DNA of 64,000 nt from Desulfosudis sp034189195 (GTDB lineage Bacteria > Desulfobacterota > Desulfobacteria > Desulfobacterales > Desulfosudaceae): positions 1-64,000 of the forward strand of contig JAXHVI010000179.1 in the NCBI GenBank assembly GCA_034189195.1, read 5' to 3'. The position numbers were made by a program, and so were the translations under genes. Shown in pieces: positions 1-9,005 of the stretch. How positions within the stretch are numbered: the stretch's first letter is position 1; each line of letters begins with the position of its first letter. The notes beneath the pieces were generated by a model that saw nothing but the letters and a program-made list of their open reading frames with translations, did no database searches and was not told the DNA's origin.

Positions 1-2506
1 ACAGGAGTTCTATGTTAAACTGGGCGAACTTGTCGCCGCCCCGCTCTTCCACCAGGACCTCCTGCCAGCTGTTGGTCACATCAGACCAGACCCGTACCGT
101 CTCTTTCACCGATATATCACGCCAGCCAAACCCCCGCAACGAGTTGATACCGCCCAGGTAGAACCGGTCATAGTCCGGCAGAAACCCGCCGGAATTTTCA
201 TGCACATAACCGCCCTCGGCATGGGCAAACCCCACAAACCGCCAGAAAAGGGGATGATACCAGCCGGTTTCACCGGTATACTTGGTAAACGCCACATCCC
301 CGCCCAGGGGACCGCCGGTGTTCTCAATGGTAATGGTATGTTTCCCGCCCCGAGACGGGTTCATGTAATTGTCCCTGGAGTCGTAAACCAGGGAAACGGA
401 GGCCCCGCTGGTGACGCTATCTCCTCCCTGGGCGGCCATCTCCTGAATGGACCAGGGCGCATAGATGGAAACATCGTCCACCTCATTGATATCATAGGTA
501 TACGCCAGGTAAAGGCGGGTATTTTCAAACAGGGGATAGCCGAACCGAAGACTGCCGCCAACGGTATGCCGGTCATAGGTATCGGCATCCACGTTCCAGT
601 CATACACGTCAATGCCGGCGGAAACACGGGTGTCAAACAGGTAGGGCTCGGTAAAGCTGAGCCGGTACTCGGTGGAGGTGCCGCCGATCTGGCCCTGAAG
701 ATTGAGCACCTGGCCCCGACCGAACAGGTTCTGCTGGGAGATGGAAGCCGTGAAAAACAGGCTTTCCACGCTGCTGTACCCGCCGCCGAAGGAGAACATG
801 CCCGTGGGCTTTTCCTCCACCTCGATCTTCAGGTCCACCTTGTCCGGTTCCGCGCCTTCAACGGTGTCCACCTTCAGGGTCTCGAAATAGTTGAGCCGGT
901 AAAGCCGGGACACGCTCTTTTTCAAACGGCTGCCGCTGTAAAGCTCCTGTTCATAGACATCCAGCTCCCGCCGGATCACCTTGTCCCGGGTCTTGGTGTT
1001 GCCGGTGATGATAATGTCGTCGAAATAGACCAGCCCGCCCTTTTGAACGATATACGTGATGTCCACCGTCAGGTCGGCGTCGTTTTTCCGCACATCGGGA
1101 ATCACGTCGGCATAGAAATAGCCCCTGTCCGCGTAAAAATCGGTAATCGCGAGTATATCGGCCCGGACCGTGGACCGGTTGAAAAATTCCTCTTCGGTAA
1201 TGGCGAGCATTTTCTCAAGCTCGGGCCTGAACTCATCCACATCTCCCTGAAGGTCCACGTTTCCCACGCGGAACCGCTGCCCCTCCTCAATCTTGAAGGT
1301 GATGCGAATCCGTTCCTCCATGTATTCGATTTCAGGGTCTCCGATCCGGGCATCAATATAGCCGCTGTTGTGGTAATGGTTGCTCAGCATGGCCACATCC
1401 TGACGCAACTGATCCATGTTCAGATCCCCCGACGACGTGAGCCACCAGAAGAATCCTTTTTTTCTGGTTTTGATGATTTTTCGCAGATCCTTGTCCCTGT
1501 ATGCGCTGTTGCCCGCAAAAACAATTTCGCGCACCATGAACTTGTCGCCCCGGTCAATGGTAAAGGCCACATCGGCCTGGTTGTTCTTTCCCTCCTGAAT
1601 CTCGTAGGAAACCTTCACGTTATGATAGTTCTTGCCTTTGTACAGCTGCTCGATGCGGTTGACACTCTCCTGAATCTCAACGATATTCAGCACCGCGCCC
1701 CGCTTGATGGCAAGCTCCTCCCTGATCTCCTCTTCGGAAAAAACCGTGTACTTGCGAATGGTGATGCGGCCGACCGTGGGCCGCTCCGTGACGGTAAAAA
1801 TGATCTTTTTCCCCCGGGCCGAATCTTCGGCTTCCACCCGCACATCCTCAAAATAGCCCATGGCGTAAACGCGCTTCAAGTCTTCCGAGAGCTGTTCCCG
1901 GTTGTATATTTCCCCCTCCCGGGTCCGAATCACCCGCACAATGGCATCGGCCTCGATACGCTCATTGCCATGGATCACAATCTGCTCGATCCTTTTGCGA
2001 CCCGTGACCGCGGCGCATATGTCACCGGAAAGGTCGCGAATCGCGTCGGCCAGTTGGCCCGGATCGTCGCCCTGGCCAAAAAACCGGCGAAGCTCCCCGC
2101 TGTCCGTGGAAAGCAGGGAAAGATCAATGCTGAAGCTGCTGCCCAGGGATGTGATGCCGCCCCAGAGGGCAAAATCGGCCTGCACCGACCGGGCGGCCCG
2201 CTGTTTCTCCCCCGGCGTGAAAAGGGACGATGCTTCATCGTAAAGCGTAACGGAAACACCGCAGGTCTGTTCAAAATTTTCGGAAACCAGGGCAAGGACC
2301 TGCTGTGACAGCGGACCGGCGTTGCTGCTGTCGGCCCACACGGCCAATGGAAAAAGCGCCACACGGGGCTGCTGGCCTGCACCGGCGGGGACAGGGAACG
2401 AACAGAGCGCCAGCAGGAAAACGGCGCCGTTATAAAACATGGCTCGGGAAACGGGACTGTCTGCAAACCACCGGACACAACGATACCATATCTGTCTTGA
2501 TCTCAC
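1..2506 (-). CDS. bamA: Outer membrane protein assembly factor BamA, partial (3' end beyond window)
   Basis: BamA is the Omp85 beta-barrel that inserts outer-membrane proteins. The minus frame is open for about 835 codons and runs off the left edge. After a signal-like N-terminus come repeated POTRA-type stretches (such as GNERIEADAIVRVIRTREGE and VDLQGDVDEFRPELEKM), then the barrel with SFGGGYSSVES, SRGGKHTITIENTGGPLGG and the family hallmark FYLGGINSLRGF. I chose the GTG at 2506 because a GGAG sits 7 nt upstream and it abuts the lolD stop; ATG 2440 in the same frame is the alternative, with a weaker ribosome site. It ends a lysS-lolC-lolD-bamA operon of envelope biogenesis genes. The identification is firm; only the start is uncertain. 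Confidence 0.93.
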   Translation of the reverse strand, partial: MRSRQIWYRCVRWFADSPVSRAMFYNGAVFLLALCSFPVPAGAGQQPRVALFPLAVWADSSNAGPLSQQVLALVSENFEQTCGVSVTLYDEASSLFTPGEKQRAARSVQADFALWGGITSLGSSFSIDLSLLSTDSGELRRFFGQGDDPGQLADAIRDLSGDICAAVTGRKRIEQIVIHGNERIEADAIVRVIRTREGEIYNREQLSEDLKRVYAMGYFEDVRVEAEDSARGKKIIFTVTERPTVGRITIRKYTVFSEEEIREELAIKRGAVLNIVEIQESVNRIEQLYKGKNYHNVKVSYEIQEGKNNQADVAFTIDRGDKFMVREIVFAGNSAYRDKDLRKIIKTRKKGFFWWLTSSGDLNMDQLRQDVAMLSNHYHNSGYIDARIGDPEIEYMEERIRITFKIEEGQRFRVGNVDLQGDVDEFRPELEKMLAITEEEFFNRSTVRADILAITDFYADRGYFYADVIPDVRKNDADLTVDITYIVQKGGLVYFDDIIITGNTKTRDKVIRRELDVYEQELYSGSRLKKSVSRLYRLNYFETLKVDTVEGAEPDKVDLKIEVEEKPTGMFSFGGGYSSVESLFFTASISQQNLFGRGQVLNLQGQIGGTSTEYRLSFTEPYLFDTRVSAGIDVYDWNVDADTYDRHTVGGSLRFGYPLFENTRLYLAYTYDINEVDDVSIYAPWSIQEMAAQGGDSVTSGASVSLVYDSRDNYMNPSRGGKHTITIENTGGPLGGDVAFTKYTGETGWYHPLFWRFVGFAHAEGGYVHENSGGFLPDYDRFYLGGINSLRGFGWRDISVKETVRVWSDVTNSWQEVLVEERGGDKFAQFNIELL

Positions 2507-2507
2507 T

Positions 2508-3248
2508 TCAGGACTCCGTTTCTGATCCGTCTTCAACGGTTTTCACTTTCCCGTCCACAATGGTCATTTGCCGGGACATCAGGGACGCAAGCCCCATGTT
2601 ATGAGTGGCGACAATAAGCGTTGTGCCCAGTTCCCCGTTCAGCCCGGCCAGCAATTCGTGAATGCGGCGGCTGGTTTTTGCATCCAGGTTGCCGGTGGGC
2701 TCATCGGCCAGCACGATCCGGGGACGCAACACAAGGGCACGGGCAATGGCCACGCGCTGCTGCTCACCGCCGGAAAGCTCGGAAGGGCGATGGTGCAGCC
2801 GGTGGGCCAGTCCCACCCGGGCCAGTATCTCCCCGGCGGCATCCGCGGCCGCGACCCGGTCGTTGGACCCGATCAACACGGGCATCATGACGTTTTCAAG
2901 CGCGTCAAACTCGGGCAGCAGGTAATGAAACTGGAACACAAACCCCACGTAGCGGTTTCGTAAGGCCGCCAGCTCCGATTCGTCCAAGGCGTAGACATCC
3001 CGGCCTTCAAACAACAGGGTGCCCCTGTCCGGCGGATCCAGTGCCCCCAGTATCTGGAGAAAGGTGGATTTACCGATACCCGACGCCCCGACCACGGCCA
3101 CGGTCTCGCCCCTGAATATCTCGATATCCACCCCGGTGAGCACCTCCACCCGGAACTGGTCATTATGAAACCCCTTGTACAGGTCCCGGCCCACGATCAG
3201 CGGATCCGCCATGCCCGTCTTTCCGGTAAGCCCATTGGTGTCAGCCAT
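2508..3248 (-). CDS. lolD: Lipoprotein-releasing ABC transporter ATPase LolD
   Basis: This is the cytoplasmic ATPase of the Lol complex, which extracts lipoproteins from the inner membrane for transfer to LolA. The 246-residue protein shows Walker A (GASGIGKST), the ABC signature LSGGEQQRVAIARAL and Walker B (IVLADEPTGNLD), all in the order usual for the MacB/LolD branch. The reading frame extends further upstream inside lolC, but ATG 3248 has a GGAGG 9 nt upstream and gives the expected family length. It overlaps the lolC stop by 8 nt, which suggests translational coupling. The direct neighbours lolC and bamA support LolD over a generic exporter ATPase. Confidence 0.93.
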   Translation of the reverse strand: MADTNGLTGKTGMADPLIVGRDLYKGFHNDQFRVEVLTGVDIEIFRGETVAVVGASGIGKSTFLQILGALDPPDRGTLLFEGRDVYALDESELAALRNRYVGFVFQFHYLLPEFDALENVMMPVLIGSNDRVAAADAAGEILARVGLAHRLHHRPSELSGGEQQRVAIARALVLRPRIVLADEPTGNLDAKTSRRIHELLAGLNGELGTTLIVATHNMGLASLMSRQMTIVDGKVKTVEDGSETES

Positions 3249-4467
3249 AACGGATCGCCTCCACCGGGTCCACCTTGGATGCCTGGTTGGCGGGATAGAG
3301 GGTGGCCAGATAGCAGATGGCCAGGGCCGCCAGGGCGATGACCAGGCCGTCGGCCAACTCCAGCCGGACCGGCAGGGTGGTGATGTAATAAACGTCATCA
3401 GGCAGATCGATAAACTGGTACCGCTGAAGGAGCAGGCAGGCAAGCACGCCAAAACAGAGGCCCAGCAGGGTGCCGGCCCCGCCGATGATCATGCCCTCAA
3501 TGACAAAAATACGCTTGATGCTTTTCCGTGTGGCGCCCATGGCCTTTAGAATGCCGATCTCCCGTTTCTTGTTCATCACGATCATGATCAGCGAACTGGC
3601 GATATTAAAGGCCGCCACAAGAATGATCAGGGTCAGAATGATAAACATCACGGTCTTTTCAAGTTTCAGTGCCGAAAAAAGATTCCGGTTCATGGACATC
3701 CAGTCCCTGGCGTAATAGGGATACCCCAGGCGGGCAACCAGCTGCTCGCCGACGGTATCGGCCCGGTAGATGTCCTTTACCCGTATTTCAATACCGCCCA
3801 CGCTGTTGTCCATGTGCAGGATATGCTGGGCCTCGGAAAGGTGAATATAGGAAAAGGCACTGTCATACTCGTGCATGCCCGCTTCAAAAATGCCGGTCAC
3901 CGCAAACCGCTTGACCGCCGGCATATGCCCCACCGGGGAGAGCGCCCCCATGGAGAGCACCAGGTAAACCGTGTCGCCTTCCGTTACGCCCAGTCGCTGG
4001 GCCAGTTCCTTGCCCAGCACAATGCCAGGTGCCTGGTCTTTGGTGCGCTGCCGAAGCTTTTCCGCCAGGGGTTCCATGTTCTTAAAGATGGTCATGACAT
4101 GGGCGGCCTTGTCCGGCTCCACGCCTTTTAAAAGCCCGCCGGACACGCCATAGGAAGAACGGAACATGACCTGGGTCATGATAAAGGGCAGTTGGGTTTC
4201 CACTTCGGGGTGACGGGAAACCTCCTGTACAACGCGTTCGTAGTCATGAAGTTCACCGCCGTGGCGGGAGAGCACCACATGGGACTCAATACCGAGAATG
4301 CGCGCCTTGATGTCGGCTTCGAACCCGGACATCACGGCGATAACGATGATCAGGGCCATGACCCCGATGATGACCCCCACCACCGACAGCAGGGTGATCA
4401 GGGAGACAAACACGTTGCGCTTGGCCGTCATCAGGTGGCGTCTGCCGATGAACAGTTCATACATCAT
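3241..4467 (-). CDS. lolC: Lipoprotein-releasing ABC transporter permease LolC/LolE
   Basis: This is the inner-membrane permease subunit of the lipoprotein-releasing transporter, 408 residues long. The N-terminus has the LolC/E pattern (MYELFIGRRHLMTAKRN) followed by a transmembrane helix. A large periplasmic domain follows, then three C-terminal helices with the FtsX-type segment KKREIGILKAMGA. Only one permease is present next to lolD, as in many deltaproteobacteria where a single LolC/E-like protein probably forms a homodimer; that last point is inference. It lies 42 nt downstream of lysS. Confidence 0.92.
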   Translation of the reverse strand: MMYELFIGRRHLMTAKRNVFVSLITLLSVVGVIIGVMALIIVIAVMSGFEADIKARILGIESHVVLSRHGGELHDYERVVQEVSRHPEVETQLPFIMTQVMFRSSYGVSGGLLKGVEPDKAAHVMTIFKNMEPLAEKLRQRTKDQAPGIVLGKELAQRLGVTEGDTVYLVLSMGALSPVGHMPAVKRFAVTGIFEAGMHEYDSAFSYIHLSEAQHILHMDNSVGGIEIRVKDIYRADTVGEQLVARLGYPYYARDWMSMNRNLFSALKLEKTVMFIILTLIILVAAFNIASSLIMIVMNKKREIGILKAMGATRKSIKRIFVIEGMIIGGAGTLLGLCFGVLACLLLQRYQFIDLPDDVYYITTLPVRLELADGLVIALAALAICYLATLYPANQASKVDPVEAIRYG

Positions 4468-4509
4468 AAAACCACTGCGTTTCTGTGGATGGTTGGTCCG
4501 GGCCGCGGT

Positions 4510-6006
4510 TCAGGCATTGCCCGGCGCTTCTTCCCGTCGCATATGGGGAAAGAGAATGACCTCCCGAATGGAGGGCGAATCGGTCAGCAGCATGACCAGC
4601 CGGTCGATGCCGATGCCTTCACCGGCCGTGGGCGGCATGCCGTATTCAAGTGCCTCAATATAGTCCTCGTCCATGAAATGGGCCTCGTCGTCCCCGGCTT
4701 TCCGGGCCGCCACCTGGGCCGCGAACCGCCGGCGCTGCTCTTCGGGATCATTGAGCTCCGAAAATCCGTTGGCGATTTCATTGCCCGCAATAAACAGTTC
4801 AAACCGGTCCACAAACCCCGGCGCCTGGGCGCTGGTCTTTGAAAGCGGTGAGACCTCCACCGGATAGCCGGTAATAAACGTGGGCTGAATCAGGTGGGGC
4901 TCCACCAGGGCGTCGAACAGCTTGGTGATCACCTTGCCGGTGCTGGTGTCCGTCCGTCCGATCTGGACCCCTCTGGCCGCGGCATGGGCCAGCAGGGCCT
5001 CCCGGTCGTTCAGTATCCCCGCGTCCACGCCGCCGATCTGTTGCAGGGCCTCCAGCAGGGGCACTCTGGGCCAGGGGCCGGAAAAGTCAATGGCATGCTG
5101 CTGGTAGACGATCTGCCGGGCACCGGTCACCACTTCGGCCACATGGCAGAACAGATCTTCGGTCATGGCCATCAGGTCCTGGTAGTCGGCATAGGCCTGG
5201 TAAAACTCCAGCATGGTGAACTCCGGATTGTGACGGGTGGAAACCCCCTCGTTCCGGAAATTTCTGTTGATTTCAAACACTCTCTCAAAACCGCCCACCA
5301 CCAGCCGCTTGAGATAGAGTTCCGGCGCGATACGAAGAAACAGGTCCATGTCCAGGGCGTTATGATGGGTCACAAAGGGCCTGGCCTCGGCCCCGCCGGG
5401 AATGGGTTGCATCATGGGGGTCTCCACCTCCAGAAAATCCCGCTCCAGCAGAAAGGCCCGAATGGCCTGGATCGCCCGGCTTCGCCGGATAAAAATGTCC
5501 CGGGTGGCGCTGTTCATGATCAGGTCCAGGTACCGCTTCCGATACCGTTTTTCCGGATCCTTGAGACCGTGAAATTTCTCCGGCAGGGGCCGGGTGGCCT
5601 TGCAGAGCAGCCGGATCGTTTCGGCCTGAACGGTCCATTCCCCGGTTTTTGTCTGAAACAGGCCGCCGGAAAGACCGATAACGTCGCCCACGTCCATCTG
5701 CTTGAAAAGGGCATAGGCGTCACTGCCCACCTTGTCTTTCTGTATGTAGGCCTGCATCAGGCCGGTGCGGTCCCTGAAACGGACAAAGGCCGCCTTGCCG
5801 AAGCGGTTGATGGCCATCATGCGGCCGGCCAGCACCGGCAGGTTATCACTCTCCGGTGACGGCGGCCGGCCGGCCTCAATCAACCCGAGCATGTCGGCCA
5901 CCGTGTGGGTGACATTAAAAGTGGAAGGGAAGAGATCAATCCCGCCGGCTTTGAGGGCCGACATCTTTTCCCTGCGTATGTCAAGTATGCTTTCGGCTTT
6001 TTCCAT
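4510..6006 (-). CDS. lysS: Lysine--tRNA ligase, class II
   Basis: This enzyme charges tRNA(Lys) with lysine. The 498-residue protein has the N-terminal OB-fold anticodon-binding region (about residues 55-150). The class II catalytic core has motif 2 FRNEGVSTRHNPEFTMLEFY and motif 3 GEGIGIDRLVMLL near the C-terminus. Length and motifs match bacterial LysS of the heat-inducible/standard type. It is the first gene of the block that continues into lolC, lolD and bamA, and a good sigma70-like promoter lies just upstream. Confidence 0.96.
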   Translation of the reverse strand: MEKAESILDIRREKMSALKAGGIDLFPSTFNVTHTVADMLGLIEAGRPPSPESDNLPVLAGRMMAINRFGKAAFVRFRDRTGLMQAYIQKDKVGSDAYALFKQMDVGDVIGLSGGLFQTKTGEWTVQAETIRLLCKATRPLPEKFHGLKDPEKRYRKRYLDLIMNSATRDIFIRRSRAIQAIRAFLLERDFLEVETPMMQPIPGGAEARPFVTHHNALDMDLFLRIAPELYLKRLVVGGFERVFEINRNFRNEGVSTRHNPEFTMLEFYQAYADYQDLMAMTEDLFCHVAEVVTGARQIVYQQHAIDFSGPWPRVPLLEALQQIGGVDAGILNDREALLAHAAARGVQIGRTDTSTGKVITKLFDALVEPHLIQPTFITGYPVEVSPLSKTSAQAPGFVDRFELFIAGNEIANGFSELNDPEEQRRRFAAQVAARKAGDDEAHFMDEDYIEALEYGMPPTAGEGIGIDRLVMLLTDSPSIREVILFPHMRREEAPGNA

Positions 6007-6065
6007 TTATATCAACCTGTCTGGCAATTTCCGGCCCGGTAGCCGGTATTCAATTAAACTTTTGA

Positions 6066-6094
6066 GCTTTACAGGAGACCCGGCCGGTAGTCAA
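6066..6094 (-). promoter_or_regulatory. Candidate sigma70 promoter of lysS-lolCD-bamA
   Basis: On the minus strand TTGACT (6094-6089) and TAAAGC (6071-6066) are separated by 17 nt, about 60 nt before the lysS ATG. It fits the vegetative consensus and is the only good match in the lysS upstream gap. This is sequence pattern only. Confidence 0.45.
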
Positions 6095-6096
6095 GG

Positions 6097-7491
6097 TTAA
6101 GTTTCAAGCGCTGTTGGTTTGTCCGGCGGTGCGGGGGCTTTTTCCAGGAACAGGGTAAACCGGGACCCCTGCCCCTGGCGGCTCTCCACGTCGATCCGGC
6201 CGCCATAGGCTTCAATCAGGCGGTGTACCACGGAAAGACCAAGGCCCGTCCCCTTGGGCTTGGTGGTGAAAAAAGGATCGAAAATAGTGTCCATGTCGCT
6301 TTCCGGCATGCCGCAGCCGTTATCAGCCACCTCGATGGCGGCCAAATGGTCCCTGGCCGAGGATGTGGTCACGGTGATGACGCCTTCTTTCCGGCCACTG
6401 TCCCGAATGGCGTCGGCCGCGTTGAGCAGCAGGTTCCAGAGGATCTGCCGCAGGTATTCAGGATCCACATCCACCCATATATTCGGGGCCAGCACCGACC
6501 GGCAGACGATCCGGTCTTCATTGATCCCCTTTTCAAACAGATCAAGGGTGTCGCGGATCACCCGGTCCAGAAGAACCGACTGGGCCTTGCCCCTTTGGGG
6601 CCTGGCAAACAGCAGAAAATTGGTCACCAGCGTGTTGAGCCGCTTGGTTTCCCGCTTGACTATCCCCATCAACCGGGCCCCGTCAGGATCAAAAAAGGTC
6701 AGTTCACTGTTGAGCATCTCAATAGCACCGATGAGGGCCGCCAAAGGGTTCTTTATCTCATGGGCCAGGCCGGCGGCCATTTCCCCGATGGCGGCCATAA
6801 GATCCACCCGGTCCACATGCTTGCGCATGGCCCACAACTCTTTTTTAGCGCGCTGCTCCTGCTCCACCAGCAGGCTGGTGAGAACGGCGACCACAAAGCA
6901 GGCCAGAATGGTAACGATCATCTTATAAAGAATATGGGGGCCGCTGTAGGATGCCACTCCGAAGATATGGGCCATCTCAAAGGGTCGCAGAATGCCATAA
7001 TATTCCAGGTCGATCATCAGACCGTATTGAATACTGCACAGGGCCGCAATGATCATGCCGCCCTTTCGAAGCAGAAAAAAGCAGGCGCTGATCACCACGA
7101 TAAGATAAAGAAACGAAAAGACACTGGAAAAAGAGCCGGTGATAAAAATGATCGTTGTGACGATGAGTGTGTCCATAATCAGCTGGACAAACGTGAACAG
7201 CTTCTTTCTTTTTATAAACAGCATCAGGATGGCGTACGCCAGGGAAAGCAGAAGGATAAAGGCGGAAAGAAGATAGAGCAGGATCAATGGGTCGGCGGCG
7301 GCGGAAAACTTCTTGATACGGGTAAAGGCAACCGTGGAACCGAGCAGAAACAACCCGAACACGGCCCTCAGCGCGATCAGCCACTTGAGCCGGCGGCTGA
7401 ACTCTTGAGCAAACAGATTCATGGCAGTGTCCACCACGGGTGCTACGAATCGTCCGCGCGGCGACAATGATGATGTTTTTTCTTTCGGCAT
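6097..7491 (-). CDS. Membrane sensor histidine kinase, PilS/NtrB-like
   Basis: A 464-residue two-component kinase. About six hydrophobic segments lie between residues 36 and 210, with no large periplasmic loop, as in PilS. A HisKA domain follows with H-box GLAHEIKNPLAAL (phospho-acceptor about His244). The HATPase part has the N box LLLNAADAI and the G boxes DNGCGMPE and GTGLGLSVVHRLIEAYGG. It lies 93 nt downstream of pilC on the same strand, which favours a role in type IV pilus control, but no response regulator is in the window. Assignment to PilS itself is inference; the kinase class is clear. Confidence 0.85.
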   Translation of the reverse strand: MPKEKTSSLSPRGRFVAPVVDTAMNLFAQEFSRRLKWLIALRAVFGLFLLGSTVAFTRIKKFSAAADPLILLYLLSAFILLLSLAYAILMLFIKRKKLFTFVQLIMDTLIVTTIIFITGSFSSVFSFLYLIVVISACFFLLRKGGMIIAALCSIQYGLMIDLEYYGILRPFEMAHIFGVASYSGPHILYKMIVTILACFVVAVLTSLLVEQEQRAKKELWAMRKHVDRVDLMAAIGEMAAGLAHEIKNPLAALIGAIEMLNSELTFFDPDGARLMGIVKRETKRLNTLVTNFLLFARPQRGKAQSVLLDRVIRDTLDLFEKGINEDRIVCRSVLAPNIWVDVDPEYLRQILWNLLLNAADAIRDSGRKEGVITVTTSSARDHLAAIEVADNGCGMPESDMDTIFDPFFTTKPKGTGLGLSVVHRLIEAYGGRIDVESRQGQGSRFTLFLEKAPAPPDKPTALET

Positions 7492-7584
7492 GAGGGAAAA
7501 TTCCGACCGTGGTGACCCGACAATGATAAAACCCGGCTCCCGGACAGCGCCACCGGGCGGGGTTCAACCAGGGTACTCGGGAGA

Positions 7585-8796
7585 TTAGCCGGATACCGCG
7601 CCGGCCAGTTGGAAGACGGGCAGATACATGGAGACCACCAGGCCGCCGATCAATCCGCCCATGAAGACCATCATCAGCGGCTCAATGGCAGAGGTCAGGC
7701 TTTCCACGGCGGCATCCACCTCTTCTTCATAAAAATCGGCGATCTTTTCCAGCATGGCATCCAGGGCGCCGGTGGACTCGCCAACGGAAATCATCTGGCA
7801 CACCATTGACGGGAAAACCCCGCTCTCCAGAAGGGGATCGGCCATGGTGCGGCCCTCGGCAATGCCCGACCGGACCTTGAAGACCGCGTTTTCCACCACC
7901 TTGTTGCCGGCGGTGCGGGCCACGATATCCAGGGCATCCAGAATGGAGACGCCGCTGGCCAGCATGGTCCCCATGGTACGGGTGAACCGGGAAACCGCCA
8001 CCTTGCGAAGCAACACACCGACAATGGGGAACTTGAGAAAAAGGCCGTCCATGAACAGACGGCCCTTTTCCGTTTTGTAAAACTGGCGGTAGGCCAGAAC
8101 AAGCAGCACAAAAGCGATAATAATAAAATGAATCTGGGCTTTCACCGTATCGGAAAGAAAAATGACAAACTGGGTGGGGGCGGGCAGCTCTTTTCCGAAA
8201 TCGGCAAACATCTCCTGAAACACCGGAATGACAAACACCAGAATCACGATCACCACCAGAACCGCGATGGACAGGGTGATCAGGGGATACATCATGGCGC
8301 CCTTGACCTGCCGCTTGAGCTTGGCCGCCTTTTCCATGTAAGCGGAGAGCCGCTTCAGAATGACATCCAGAATACCGCCGGCCTCGCCGGCGGCAATCAT
8401 GTTGACAAACAGATTGTCAAACTGATCGGGAAACTGCTTCATGGCGTCGGCCAGTGTCTGCCCCCCTTCCACGCTGGCCTTTATACTTTTAAGAATCTTT
8501 CTGAAAGTGGGATTGTCCTCCTGGGAAAAGAGAATATCCAGACACTGAACAATGGGCAGGCCGGCATCGATCATGGTGGAGAACTGCCGGGCAAAAATAA
8601 TGACATTCTCTTCCTTGACCTTGGGCTGAAGAAAGGAGACGTTTTCAAACAGGTCTTTTGGTTTTTTCTTGACTTTTGTCGGCGTGATTCTCAGCCGCTG
8701 AAGCTGGGCACGGACCGCTTCCTCGTTGGGGGCCTCCATCTCGCCCTTCTGGGTCGCCTGGTCTTTTCGCTTTCCTTCCCAGAGATAAAGCGCCAT
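7585..8796 (-). CDS. pilC: Type IV pilus / type II secretion inner-membrane platform protein PilC
   Basis: PilC (GspF family) is the polytopic platform protein that couples the assembly ATPases to pilus polymerisation. The 403-residue protein has two duplicated T2SSF domains. The first (about residues 70-195) includes FARQFSTMIDAGLPIVQCLD and the second (about 275-400) includes FTRTMGTMLASGVSILDALD; each is followed by GE and membrane helices, ending MYLPVFQLAGAVSG. It starts at an ATG with GAGGAGG upstream. The ATPase genes pilB/pilT are not in view, so the pilus locus is split. Confidence 0.92.
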   Translation of the reverse strand: MALYLWEGKRKDQATQKGEMEAPNEEAVRAQLQRLRITPTKVKKKPKDLFENVSFLQPKVKEENVIIFARQFSTMIDAGLPIVQCLDILFSQEDNPTFRKILKSIKASVEGGQTLADAMKQFPDQFDNLFVNMIAAGEAGGILDVILKRLSAYMEKAAKLKRQVKGAMMYPLITLSIAVLVVIVILVFVIPVFQEMFADFGKELPAPTQFVIFLSDTVKAQIHFIIIAFVLLVLAYRQFYKTEKGRLFMDGLFLKFPIVGVLLRKVAVSRFTRTMGTMLASGVSILDALDIVARTAGNKVVENAVFKVRSGIAEGRTMADPLLESGVFPSMVCQMISVGESTGALDAMLEKIADFYEEEVDAAVESLTSAIEPLMMVFMGGLIGGLVVSMYLPVFQLAGAVSG

Positions 8797-8877
8797 CGCT
8801 CCTCCTCGCCGTTATGGGACTGCTGAGCCCTAACCCTTTTGCCGGCAAACCGGCAGGCCGTCTGCTGCATCGTTGTT

Positions 8878-8906
8878 ACTATACGGAATAATAAGAAACT
8901 TTTCAA
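8878..8906 (-). promoter_or_regulatory. Candidate sigma70 promoter of pilC
   Basis: On the minus strand TTGAAA (8906-8901), a 17-nt spacer and TATAGT (8883-8878) lie about 80 nt upstream of the pilC ATG. Both boxes and the spacing are near consensus. Confidence 0.5.
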
Positions 8907-9005
8907 GCTAATATCAAGAAAACGCAAGCATTCGTCAAGGTGCGGCTCCGGTCCTGATCGGCGCCAGGCAACAAACCGCCATAATGTAGTCCCTGAACAA
9001 ACCGA

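Noticed and set aside
200..2308. 702-codon open frame on the plus strand
   Set aside because: It lies antisense to bamA, whose POTRA and barrel motifs are unmistakable; the high-GC third positions of bamA keep the opposite strand open.
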